Shown one piece after another: positions 51,840 to 62,050 of a DNA stretch of 64,000 nucleotides. Position numbers and translations under genes: made by a program. This DNA comes from Hoplostethus atlanticus. Lineage: Eukaryota; Chordata; Actinopteri; Trachichthyiformes; Trachichthyidae. The DNA is taken from positions 5,200,001-5,264,000 of the forward strand of contig JAXDDX010000007.1 of the NCBI GenBank assembly GCA_034670405.1, in the 5' to 3' direction. The notes below the pieces were generated by a model, which saw only the letters and a program-made list of their open reading frames with translations, did no database searches and was not told the DNA's origin. How positions within the stretch are numbered: position 1 is the first letter of the stretch; each line of letters starts with the position of its first letter.

Positions 51840-52075
51840 ATTAGTTTCCAAAAGGCATCTTTAATGCTGCCTGAGAGCACACTGTGAGGCAGCGAGAAAG
51901 CGAGGGGAGCAGGATCGCTATCTTGCCGACAGCTTTTTTCCGCGTGCCAGACGCGGTGTGAGCCAGGGAACTGGACTGGACTGTGGTGTTCCGTGGAGGA
52001 GGTGGAGGAGCAGGAGCAAGAGCAGGGGGAGCAGGAGGAGGAGGAGGGAGGAGGACTGAGGGGCAAGCTGGACTG
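51840..52075 (+). promoter_or_regulatory. Candidate promoter / 5' leader of a host gene
   Basis: Local composition changes sharply. The segment is GC-rich with a CpG cluster at 51890-51960 (GCGAGAAAGCGAGG, GATCGC, TTGCCGAC, CCGCGTGCC, GACGCGG), unlike the CpG-poor flanks. It then becomes a GGAGGAGGAG-type purine-rich leader that runs to an ATG at 52076. No TATA box is evident, as expected of a CpG-type promoter. Antisense frames through it are proline/serine low-complexity artefacts. The transcription start cannot be placed from sequence. Confidence 0.5.
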
Positions 52076-52160
52076 ATGGAGGACGGGACCCAACACCTGG
52101 GACACTGCAGGGTGGATATGAAGGAGCTGAGTGCCAACCCAGGAGGACTGACTGCTGCTG
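52076..52160 (+). CDS. Candidate first coding exon of an unidentified host gene
   Basis: ATG at 52076 opens a frame of 28 codons plus one base: MEDGTQHLGHCRVDMKEL, then SANPGGLTAA. It ends at CTGCTG|GTGAGC, a good vertebrate donor (GT at 52161). The frame is also open upstream, but only through a glycine/arginine low-complexity leader without an ATG, so 52076 is the natural start. Its codon use is mixed and non-repetitive, unlike the leader. After the donor the sequence decays into CTGTCTGT simple repeats, as introns often do. The exon ends in phase 1, which fits the 45-nt candidate exon at 58710. I do not recognise the protein. There is no signal peptide, domain or motif in this short piece. 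It could instead be non-coding leader. Confidence 0.5.
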
Positions 52161-52457
52161 GTGAGCTGCCCTGCACTGTTTTTGTCTGTCTCTGTCTGCC
52201 CGTCTGTCTCTCTGCCTGATTGTCTGTCAGTCTGTCTGTCTCATCTGCCTTACTTCCATCTACATGTCTTCCCCATGTCCTTTCCTCTTTTGTTTTATCT
52301 TCACAAAATTGACTGACGTGCTTCTAATTACCTGCGCAATTAGAATTGGTTATCAATAGTAAGTATTGATACTACCGTTTCTGTGCAAGCATGTCTCAGT
52401 GATGTCCATAGAGTTTTTCTCTATTGGTGTTTGCGTGGGCAGTGATCTTTATGTATG

Positions 52458-52458
<1 letters not shown>

Positions 52459-52514
<56 letters not shown>
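52459..52514. repeat. (GT)n microsatellite
   Basis: About 28 GT units within the putative intron. Confidence 0.97.
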
Positions 52515-52515
<1 letters not shown>

Positions 52516-53605
52516 CTGAATGTCATCTCATGTTCATTTGAATGCATGGATGAATGAATACCCAACTGACTGAGTGAATTCAGTTTAGTTTAATGTTGTA
52601 TTATCTGGACAACCCATCCCTTAGGGCCAGAGTATAGTAATTATTACATACCATCATAATTTATAAAATTACTTGATGTACAACAGAAAAGCGAGGATGA
52701 GCTCATCGCCCCTTAGTAGCAAATTGATGCAGGAATTCTAACGTAACAATAATACATCGATACCTCAATCTTCAAATGTCAAAAGTTATTCTGGAGAATT
52801 GGTTTCAAAAACGATCGGCTGCCTTGCTGTGTGTGTGTGTCTGTACTTGTGTTTGCCTTTTGACTGCGGTCATATTCCATACAGCCTAAAAGTGTGGTCA
52901 CTAATGAGCGCTGGCAGAGGCAAACTAGATGTCTCAGTGCCCATCACAACAGGAGAATGCTAATGAGATTAGCCACAAAGTCTGCTCTCCAACTTTAATA
53001 CCTTTGACACCTTTGCTTTACCAAAAGGACAGGCACTGCATGCAGGGCCGCTCAGCTTTGGAAGTGGCATGCAAGCTTACAGACATCATTTTCCTGATGG
53101 GGATAAGTAAATGGAGCTGTGCAAAGAGGAATGAAGGCACAGTTCATGATGTCTTTCCTCATTTGCCTCTAACCACATGCACACACACATGAGCATGCCT
53201 GCACACACGCCTGATTGTGAACCCTAGTTATGTTTTACCTATATAGTTTGGAGATGACATATGACAAGTATGGGAGTTTAACAGTAATGACAAACACCTC
53301 GCTGTACCTGCGCTTTGTTTTCCCTAAGCATCCTGGGAGAGAAAAGGAAAGAACATAGCACATAATTACCATGTGTGGCACAAAAGACAGGTTGACAACC
53401 CCACATTATCAGTTGCAAGGTGAAATTGTTTATCTCCTTTTTTGACAGAAGAGAAAACTAGGTGCTCCTCGGTGCTTATTTGGGTGAATACTTGAGCTGA
53501 ATTGGCATTTTACAAAGTGTTAAAATATCTATTATTTTGATTGTTTCTTATTCATACCAGCATTGGCCATATGGCATGTGAGATGTCCATACAAGCTCTG
53601 ACATA

Positions 53606-54795
53606 CAGTAGTGAGAAAAAGTTTGTGAACCCTTCTGAATTACCTGCTTTCCTGTATAAATGGCTCCTAAAATATGGTCTGATCTTTGTTTATTTTTATG
53701 ACAATGTGATTTAACACAAATAACACACTGTCTTTATTGAACAGATTGTTTAAATGTTAACAGCTTGGATTGGGAAAAGTATGTGCACCATGAGATTTCA
53801 GTAACTGGTGAAACCTCCTTTAGCAGCAGTACACTAAACCAAACTGTTTCCTGTGGTTACTGATCAGACCTGCACAACGGTTAGGAGGTATTTTGGACCA
53901 TTTTATTCAAACATTTCAGTAGGGTTAAGGTCAGGACTCTGACTTGGCCATTCCAAAATGTGAATTTGAATGGCTTGAATGGCTGGCATTCTGTTGTAGA
54001 TTTGCCTTTGTGTTTGGGGTCATTGTCACACTGCATGACCCAACCTCTCTTAAGCTTCAGATCACAGACTGTTACCCTGATATTTCTCTGGAGAATTTCT
54101 TCATACACTTTGTTCATTGATCCCTCAATGAACAAAGCCGTTCAGGACGTGAAGCAGCCCTAAACCATGACGTTCCCTCCACCATGCTTCACGGTTGGGA
54201 TGAGGTTTTACTGTTGGTCTGCAGTGTTTTTCTCCTCCAAACAGCGTTGTGCCCTTTTGCCACTGTAATGTAATGTAATGTTTCCTCCTTGGTATCGTCC
54301 CATGAACACCACTCTTGTTTAGTGTTTTTCTTATTGTGGATTCGTGGACATACCTGCAGACCCTTAGCTGCCATGGAGAACATTCAGTGATTTGTTTACA
54401 ATCTGTCTGACTGTAGACTGATGGAGGCCCAACTCTTCCCCAGAGGTCCTCTGAAATGTATTTTGACCGGGGCATATTCTACTTCAACAGATCTCTTTTT
54501 TTTGGGAGAGCAGACTCTGTTATGTGACAGGACACCTCTAACCCACACCTGAATGTCATCTCATTGATTGGATCACTGACTTTGATTATCCCCTTCCATA
54601 GAGGTCATTATCCTAGAGGTTTACATACTTTTTCCAGCCTAGGCTGTTAATGTTTGAACAGTTCAATAAGTTTTTGTGTGTTATTTGTTGTGTTTATCTA
54701 CTATTATGACTTAGACCATCAGACTATATTTTAGGAGCCATGTATGCAGGAATGCAGGTAATTCAAAAGGGTTCACAAGCGTTTTCTTGCAACTG
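53606..54795 (-). mobile_element. Tc1-type DNA transposon, internally deleted, dead
   Basis: The element is bounded by TA target duplications (53604-53605 and 54796-54797), with terminal inverted repeats of about 100 bp. Left: CAGTAGTGAGAAAAAGTTTG; right, reverse-complemented: CAGTTGCAAGAAAACGCTTG. Both continue with TGTGAACCCTT, GAATTACCTGC and GGCTCCTAAAATA. The minus strand encodes transposase remains in order: a KYISEDL helix-turn-helix word (about 54463), an ESTIRKTLNKSGVHG word (about 54335), and near 54030 DNDPKHKGKSTTE, the block holding the second catalytic aspartate. The EWPSQSPDLNP block near 53950 is in another frame. At 1190 bp it is shorter than the usual 1.3-1.6 kb, so internal sequence is missing and frames are shifted. 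It cannot make transposase. Confidence 0.93.
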
Positions 54796-55249
54796 TAACT
54801 GGTAGAGCTTTCTATGACATCACAGAGCTATTGTGAAGCAGAACTTCTCACTTGGTGCCCTTGTTAACCCTACACACTCCATCTACCATTTGTGCGGCAG
54901 TCAAGACCTCCTAAGAACACCCAACTGATTCACAACACTTCATTAAACGCTGGCAACAAAACCATCTGTCCCCTCTCAATCTCCCAGGGCAGTAATGTGA
55001 CGATAACTCACTCTCCCATTCAGCACCACTTAACCTAATGGGAGGCCGGTTTGTGCAAACATCAATCGAGTTAGAGGTACGTTAGCCTCTGCTGCTGGGC
55101 CGATGATTGAATCGTCAGAAAGGAAATGCAGGTGTTGTTTCGTCAATTTTAACAGGAGGATTGGGAGGAAGTAAAGGTGGCGCGATTAGACTGAGGAAAA
55201 TAAAGTGAGGTAAAGGAGTGAGTGGGGCAAATGCCAGATGGAGAGAGAG

Positions 55250-55480
55250 AGACATTAATTTCCCATTGTGAGCTGGCCACAGAAGTGAATTATTAATAAT
55301 ATCCCTTCATAGTCCAAGGTAAATAATTTTCCAAAAAATAAACAGGATTGTTCCCCAGGCCTAGGCTCTTTATATGTAATATCTATTCATGAAGAGGATA
55401 AACAGGAGTGATTAGGATTGCGCAGGGGTTTGTCAAAGCTCTTGTTTGGAAATTGCTTTATTTTCTCAGTTCAGCTAGTA
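55250..55480. promoter_or_regulatory. Candidate conserved non-coding element
   Basis: AT-rich complex block with GAATTATTAATAATATCCC, GTAAATAATTTTCC and GATTAGGATT (bicoid-type GATTA) cores. It lies inside the putative intron and has no open frame or repeat homology. It reads like an intronic enhancer; constraint is unproven. Confidence 0.35.
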
Positions 55481-55990
55481 GTGTGTGATGGGAACGGGAG
55501 CAGCGACAGGCAGACTTTTGGAGCTTTCCCACAATTATTTTTGTGGAGTCAGGAATAAGCAGCAATCCCATGTGAAATCTCTACCCACATTTCCCTCCTC
55601 CACTCCCCCCCCCCCTTTTTCACAGTATCTGCTATGAGCGTCTACGTGGTTATCACATTGAAAAGTGGGCGAGGGGGGGAAGGGCAACGAGAAAGGAAGA
55701 GGGTTAAATGATCATCTGCAAGACAGGCAATCTAAGTCCCCGTACATTAATTAACTTTGTCATCCCAGAGAAATCACCTAGTCTGCCCACTGCCTCATAA
55801 ATTACCCTCTCCTTCTATTCCTTCATCGCTCCTTTTTCCCCATTGATACCACCTGCAGACGGAGGGCTGATAGATTGGAGGTACTTTGGGGCTGTGCTGT
55901 TATTTCTAGAGCCAGATGAAACTGCCGTATTGCGGGCGGGCACACCTCATTTGCTTTGGGCCCCTCTGGGGGTTACATCTGCATGTGCCG

Positions 55991-56020
55991 CCTGCCTGCC
56001 TGCCTGCCTGCCTGCCTGCC
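55991..56020. repeat. (CTGC)n microsatellite
   Basis: Seven tandem CTGC units, giving a spurious Leu-Pro-Ala-Cys peptide repeat in one frame. Confidence 0.96.
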
Positions 56021-57339
56021 GCCTCACTGAGCTTATCACCATATTCATAACACCGGTGGATATCGATTATAAATACCACACCTGTGCCACTTTTCATCCA
56101 CATACTAATCCACACACTGGCGTTAGATCACCTTTGAGCTTCATAAACTGTAGGTATAAGTGGTTGACCTCTCCCCATATAATGGGTAATCAGTGTCATT
56201 ACAGTTTCTGCATTGGTTTCGGTCAGCTTCATTCTCCCAAGGGGTTAACGACACGCGGTGTAGACAATCAATGCCGTTGCAGTGCACATAACAGGTGTTC
56301 TGTCTTCTCCAGGTGTAGCCATAATTTGTCCGTGATTTTAATCATTGCAGAAATTCAGAGTCATTGGGAAAATGGCCAAATATCATTTTGCTTAATATTT
56401 GCCAACAAAAAAAAATGTCTCTTTCAATGTGACTTTCAAGCACACTGTTGCAGAGCTCATCTGGTGCACAACACTTTCCTGTGCTGTGGGAAAATGTTAT
56501 GACTAATTCTGCAAGCACTCTAACTTTAACAATATGCAGTCAGTTGTATTATTTGTTTCCAAAAAATGCAACACATCTCACGTCGCCTCTCACATGATCT
56601 TCCTGTAAATATTTGACACTCAAGTTACTAACTGTGCCCTAAAATCCCAACCCCTTTTTTTTCCACTCTAACACTTGTACCTTTGATTTCAAAATAACAT
56701 CATCATCAAACACTTGTAGTTGCTTCAAAAACACTTGTGGCTTTGCTGTTTGTGTGTAATGCCTCCCACTAGGTCTCCCCATCCCATCCCACACCAGACC
56801 TAGACCTGTCTTTATTTATTTATCTCTACGGTGACACACTTTCCACTACTCTCTCTCTCTAGAGTTGGTGTGTAGCACAGATGGAGTCCTCCAAGGTAAC
56901 TGGGCTGTTCAAGTGACAGTCCCTTATGATAACGTGGCACCAGAGACGGGACCCAACAGCTGGCACCGTCTCAGCCCACCTTGCTAAAGGGCTCTCTGTT
57001 GCCACCACCAAATGTGTCATCCAGGCTTATTAAAGTTTCATCAGCACTCACCGGGAGACCTTAGTGGCAACGACAAGAGGAGACATGACCCCTGAGGAAT
57101 GGGACGATGATGAGAGGAATGTGAAAACCAGATAGGGAGACCGAGAGTTCATACATAACTAGCCCGTGTGTGTGTGTGTGTGTGTCTTTACATGCCCATG
57201 TGCTTCATGTATGCGCACTTCATTGATTAATTTACTGTACTGTACACAACAGACTTTGCATTGCACCACGTTTGCGTAAAGTCTGTTTATTCAAATGCTG
57301 CCCGGCTTGACAAGCAGTTACAACTTCAGTTGGTGATAA

Positions 57340-57440
57340 ACTCTCAAGAGGGCATTGAGTAATGCTAATGATTTGCATGATTTAGTATGTTTGTTTCTCA
57401 TTAGCAACCCCTGCACGGTCGTGTTAGTTTGGTTTAAATG
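57340..57440. promoter_or_regulatory. Candidate conserved non-coding element, POU-like site
   Basis: AATGCTAATGATTTGCATGA contains ATTTGCAT, the exact octamer word bound by POU factors, next to a TAATGA homeodomain core and, downstream, CTCATTAGC. Complex non-repeat sequence in the putative intron. Confidence 0.4.
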
Positions 57441-57549
57441 AAAGAAAGTTATAGGGAAAATCTACCCCCCCCCAAATGTAATTTATTTTATTCCTATGAT
57501 CTTGGACAGTTCAGCCTAGATTTTGTGAACATGAACAATTCTCTCCCAA

Positions 57550-57760
57550 AGATAGAAACAAGAGGACCATGGCACTAATCTGTGATGTCATTAAGGAGCG
57601 CTTTTCTTGCGCTGCTTCATTTACAATAAATGGAGACTAACTTTCTAGAGACTGTGACATTACCCGTGAGGATTTCTTTTACATTTTCTGGTTCTCAACA
57701 ATTATCATGACGGTATGGTATGAAGCTCATATGGGTATATAACCCAGTCTTCCATTCTTT
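57550..57760. repeat. Dispersed repeat, copy 1
   Basis: AAAGATAGAAACAAGAG at 57549 recurs at 59440, followed in both by similar sequence (an A/G-rich word, then 'ctatgatg/ctgtgatg', then CATTAA). Similarity fades after about 60 bp. The first copy continues into AAATGGAGACTAACTTTCTA, which resembles a teleost interspersed repeat. Family and limits are not known. Confidence 0.45.
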
Positions 57761-58709
57761 GTCAATTGAACATCCTAGGAAACTGACACGTGTGTGTTTT
57801 CTGTTTCATGTTCACTGTTATTGATTAAACAATAAGAGAAAAAGGTGTCAGAGGGTGGCTCTTCCATTTAAAGCTGCCAAGGAAGAGTAGCGACTGAAGT
57901 AATTATAAAACATTAGTAAATCATTTTAAGTCTCTATGAATGATCCTCATTATGTAAAATGACTGACTATTACCTACCGTCGTGTGGAGCCCATACATCA
58001 GTAAGCATCGAGTAATCGAGTATCCATGGCCCATTAGTGGGGTTGATGAGCCTCGAAGAGCCCAATTGTGCCCGAGCACCACGGGAGGAGAGGAGAATGC
58101 CAACCAGAGGTTTGGGGCCCCCTCTACCTTTTTGTGCAGTCTTGCAGGTGTTTTCATCTGTATGGCATTATGTATGGTTGTGTGTGTGTGGTGTGGGTGA
58201 TGAGGGAGAGATGGTGACACGGTGACAGATGGGACGAGCAGCCAGTCCTCTACTCGCCGTCATGGCATAAGCACTCAAGGGCAGTGGATACCCATGAACT
58301 GTTGTTCTGACACACGCTGCAGTTGAATACACAGATTGCAGTCTGTTTGTGAACAGTACCATCACTCACCATGGCATTTTGGGAGCCCATTATGCACTTA
58401 GCGTGTGAAGATACTATCTCTAAAGACATATTGTGCTGATTAGGAGAGCTTCTGCCTGCGCACTTAGTGCCACAATGGTTAAAACAGGCAGACTACTGTA
58501 GCACAACCCTGTTTCTATTTCCTGTTGCCTTTAATTTAAAGGTTTCTAAAACCTCATTAAAATCTAATTGCAGTGGTGTAGGTTCTGAATACCTTTTAAA
58601 GTGTTTTCTTTTCTTTTCATCTTCCTTCCCATTATTTCCCTTTCCCTCTACCGCTTTCCTCAACCCCCTCCCCCATCCCCTCTCTCTCGCTATCTCCTGT
58701 CTGTTTCAG

Positions 58710-58754
58710 GTGCTATTCTAACACCCAAGTTGCCTCATGTGGAGTTCAGCCTTG
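58710..58754 (+). CDS. Candidate 45-nt micro-exon of the same unidentified gene
   Basis: A 90-bp pyrimidine tract (about 58615-58707) ends in TGTTTCAG. The next 45 bases end at CCTTG|GTAAGT, a near-perfect donor. Read in phase 1, continuing the G left by the exon at 52076-52160, it gives G-AILTPKLPHVEFSL and leaves one G for the next exon. The frame therefore stays open, and length is a multiple of three, so it could be skipped without a frame change. I do not recognise the peptide. Both splice signals are strong, and the phase match has a one-in-three chance of being accidental. No further downstream exon was found before the window ends. Confidence 0.5.
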
Positions 58755-59439
58755 GTAAGTCCTATCTTTGCGTTGGTATTCATGGGTCATTGTACTTTGC
58801 AGGGTAGTACAATATGTGAAATTATCTCACATCTATCATGACATCCTCGGAAGCATATTAGATAAAAGACGCACATGGTTGCATGCATGGGCGCACATTT
58901 TTAATAATGACATTCAAGTCACTCATCCTTGGCCCAGTCATACAAAAGACTTAAAAATGGGACCCTGCATTCAAAAGAGATGGGTGGGAGGAGGAGGGGG
59001 GGATAAACCCCTTGGATGGACTAGCATTTTGTCAAGGTGGGGGTATGTACACCTTTAAGCTGCTTCACACAACAGAAACATTCTTGGCCTGAGCCACCTT
59101 GGCTCATACTAGGCTCTCTTGCCTTATTCATCCAAATATTGTTAAACACACACCAACAGACATTCACATGCTGACAGTCACACTCATGCAGAGGTCACAC
59201 GAAATCAGCAGTGACACATCTGCAGGTGTCTGTCCCCAATCTCTTCTTAATTCTGACACACACTGCCCAGTCTGGTTAAAGGGGACATCAGAAATCAGGC
59301 ACAGAGAAAAGACTAGACAGAATGGTGGTGGGTCCGTTTGAATGTTTCGTCGAGATGGCCTCATTTATTTCATCCTGAAACAGAGTCACAAATATTCTTC
59401 CGATGGCCTTAGACAGGCAAATTGATTGTAGTCGGCTCC

Positions 59440-59500
59440 AAAGATAGAAACAAGAGAGCCAAGACTCAAATCTATGATGCCATTAAACGCTTGCTGCTGT
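59440..59500. repeat. Dispersed repeat, copy 2
   Basis: Same orientation as copy 1 at 57550. Both start AAAGATAGAAACAAGAG and keep partial similarity through CATTAA. Diverged, so old. Confidence 0.45.
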
Positions 59501-60269
59501 TGCAGTCACAACAAATAGAAGAATGACTTTGCATATGCTTTCTGTACAGAGGATATGGCCACATTTCCTGTTTCATAACTCTGAGTGCTAAGAGATAAAG
59601 GCCATTTTGTGACTTCAAGCAAATTGCACAAAGTCATCCTCCAAACATTTTCAGCTTGAGTGTTGAATGCTCATTGAGTGATTAAAACCATTGTATGGAA
59701 GGTATGCATAGACTACCCAGGGCAAAGCGACAGCGGGCCAAACGGAAATCTGATTCCAGTTGATTGGTTTACAGATTGTGTGGGGCTCGTTATTGCATGT
59801 ATGAAGACACATGCACACAGAGATACAGGCACACAAACACATCCTGCAACAAATCAGACAAACCCCCTATGTGGGGGTTTGCTTTTGGCTTTTAGTCTTC
59901 AATATGTCTGGGGCTTTGCACCTTAGGTAGAAACACTCTATTTGGATGTAAATTCTCTGTCATGGTGGAGAATACAGCTGACAGATGGCACTGAAAAGAG
60001 CCGTGTGCTTCTGTAATTGCAGTGGTTGGATGTGTGCTCATGTGTGCTCAATGTTCATCTGTTGAACCGTTCTCAGATCTGTCAAGCCCACGATGACTTG
60101 GGTGGGATGGCTGAAGACAGTCTTTACTTAAAATGAGGCTCATAATGGCGTGGAATTCAAGGAAGCCCAACCTTGCCGGCATTACTTAATGGAATGGAAT
60201 AATGATAGTGGTTAGCTACAGCTAATCAAAAATCAATGGCTTGGCAGTGATTTTGATAGCTCAGTTGTC

Positions 60270-60304
60270 TCATATCACAACAAGTAAATCTTGTTGTGAT
60301 ATGA
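60270..60304. repeat. Perfect hairpin, 15-bp arms, 5-nt loop
   Basis: TCATATCACAACAAG, TAAAT loop, then its exact reverse complement. Arms are too short for a miRNA precursor; no transposon ends are recognised around it. Confidence 0.95.
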
Positions 60305-61080
60305 AAGCGTGACAGATATAACAATGATCGCAGCCAGCCAAGTTATCGCTACTCCTTATTGACAATTTAATTGGCTGGTTTGAAGAATTTGGTATCCGAT
60401 CAAGTTTTTTAGGGTTTACCCCTCAAAGTTGTCTCGCTTTCATCTTTGCCAGGGAAAATTCTCATGCTTTGAGTGCTTGAGACAAATAACCTATGGCAGT
60501 TATGGCAGCACATCTCAGTTTCTCCCACTTTGAAGTGAAAGGAGAGAAAGGAGAGGGTACTGTATGCTACTGTATGCTGTACATACTTTTAAGATACAGA
60601 AAAGTTTGAAAGCTCAGTAACAGATTTGTTTTTAGCACAACAAATGGCGAATGAGGGTACTTGGAGGTTCACATTTCGAAGTGGAAGGGGTCTGTGTAAG
60701 TTACCAAAAAATAATATTCATCAGCTGCTATTAGCATTGTACTGCTTGTTGCCTAGTAACTGTGGTGAGTTATTCTGTTAGAGAAAGGATGCTTTGTCAG
60801 AGCATGATTGTAATATACACTCAAGTCACTTGAGCTGTAGCTGGAGCTCTGCAGAGTGCCACTAGTTACATTTTATTGATTGATATGTGTCATACCTTTC
60901 ATCAGATCTAGTAAATCTACTTGGATTATGATTGTGTTTCTGGAGTACGGCAGTTCATTTTCAACTCATTTTCTGACTTGATTGACTGCAGTGCTCTCAA
61001 ACACAGGAACACAGGTTGTGACCCAGTCTATGCAACAAGGAAAAGAGACCAGTGAACCCAGCTGGACTCCTCTCTCTCTC

Positions 61081-61490
61081 TCTACCCTGGTTAAAATCTT
61101 GATTAGGATCTTGAAGGATCTTGCTAGGTAGATATTATCAGGATCCTCAAAGAAGGTCCTAAACATGTTATTTATTTCCTTGAGGACATTTTAAAGATAT
61201 CTAAGGGTCCTAGCAGGATCTAGCAAGTATATTCCTACAAGATCCTGATCAAGATTTTAGTAATCTTAGTAACAGTCTTGCCCATGCATTAAAGTCTTGC
61301 TTAGGATCTCGTACAGGATTCAATTCCAAGATCTTCACAAGGATCCTGTGTCCTTCACTAGGATGCTAAATCTTAACAGGTTATGTAGAGACATCCTAAC
61401 CATAACCGGAATCTTGCCCACAATCATGTTCCTAATTAGGATCCTTGGTGGGTCTTTAAACATCCTGCAGGATCCTTCGGTACCTCCCCT
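61081..61490. repeat. GATC-rich degenerate repeat
   Basis: Variants of AGGATCTTG/AGGATCCT recur on both strands throughout. I count 11 GATC sites between 61106 and 61475, against about 1.5 expected. Spacing is irregular, so this is not a simple tandem array. It could be a degenerate minisatellite or a MITE built from short palindromic words. Confidence 0.6.
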
Positions 61491-61497
61491 TTTTTCC

Positions 61498-61505
61498 AGG
61501 TAAGT
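61498..61505 (+). other. Candidate recursive splice site
   Basis: A pyrimidine run reading CCCCTTTTTTCC is followed by AG|GTAAGT: an acceptor fused directly to a consensus donor with no exon between. This is the form of recursive (zero-length exon) splice sites known in long introns of flies and of vertebrate neuronal genes. It lies 2.7 kb into the putative second intron, at the edge of the GATC-rich repeat. Chance occurrence cannot be ruled out. Confidence 0.3.
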
Positions 61506-61892
61506 ACTGAAAATGAGGATTTAGATGGCCAGCAACAGCAACAGTCTATCCAGACAAACTTTGATACATTCCACAAGCGCTAGAACACGTATGTCAGGCT
61601 AAGTAATTGTTTGTTTGTTGTTTGTGCACGTGTGTGTGTCTATGTTTGTGCAAGTTGTATATGGGAGTAGTTCCCAACCTTCCCAATTCACTTCACTTCC
61701 AATTAATGTTTAATTATATCTACCTCATTAACTGTGACACTGCACACAAATTAGATGCAGCGACCATTTGATACCGCAAAAGAGAGATATGGCTGTACTG
61801 TGACTCCTGTTATGTCCTTCATTTTCCTGGATATTACCTCTCATACAGTAAACAGCGCTTCATATAGGTATGCCAGCATGAATAGGAATACT

Positions 61893-61932
<40 letters not shown>

Positions 61933-62050
61933 GGATCCTTTCAGCATCCTGCTGTAAAACACCCCATCTAGTGTATCCCTTCATAAAGGAGTTTTTTCTT
62001 ATCAGTGTGTCAGTGTAGATAATGGTGAGCTTTGATCATGACATGTTGAA
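61506..62050. other. Non-coding stretch
   Basis: Ordinary non-coding DNA with one CG/CA dinucleotide run (61895-61932, including the (CA)n listed separately). No exon seen. Confidence 0.5.
61904..61932. repeat. (CA)n microsatellite
   Basis: About 14 CA units preceded by alternating CG, a potential left-handed-DNA tract. Confidence 0.96.

Larger units (their letters stand above)
52161..58709 (+). other. Putative first intron
   Basis: If the two candidate exons belong together this is their intron: GTGAGC at the 5' end and a long pyrimidine tract ending TGTTTCAG at the 3' end. It contains a (GT)n run (52459-52514), a Tc1-type transposon (53606-54795), a (CTGC)n run (55991-56020), two conserved-looking blocks (55250-55480 and 57340-57440) and part of a dispersed repeat (57550-57760). 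The 219-codon + strand frame at 55843-56502 spans the CTGC repeat and shows no domain; it is not called. Confidence 0.4.
58755..61080 (+). other. Non-coding stretch, putative second intron
   Basis: Begins GTAAGTCC. Contains repeat copy 2 (59440-59500), a perfect 15-bp-arm hairpin (60270-60304) and no exon with convincing splice sites. Confidence 0.4.

Noticed and set aside
51983-52075. Upstream in-frame extension of the candidate first exon (Gly/Arg-rich)
   Set aside because: No ATG in the extension; low-complexity translation of GGA repeats. Start placed at the ATG at 52076.
51683-52105. 140-codon - strand Ser/Pro/Arg/Glu-rich frame
   Set aside because: Antisense translation of the CT tract and purine-rich leader; pure low-complexity artefact.
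55843-56502. 219-codon + strand open frame
   Set aside because: Crosses a (CTGC)n microsatellite, shows no domain or conserved motif, has antisense frames, and lies in a putative intron without splice-like edges. Read as chance.
60270-60304. Possible miRNA hairpin
   Set aside because: Only 15-bp arms with a 5-nt loop; too short for a Drosha/Dicer substrate.
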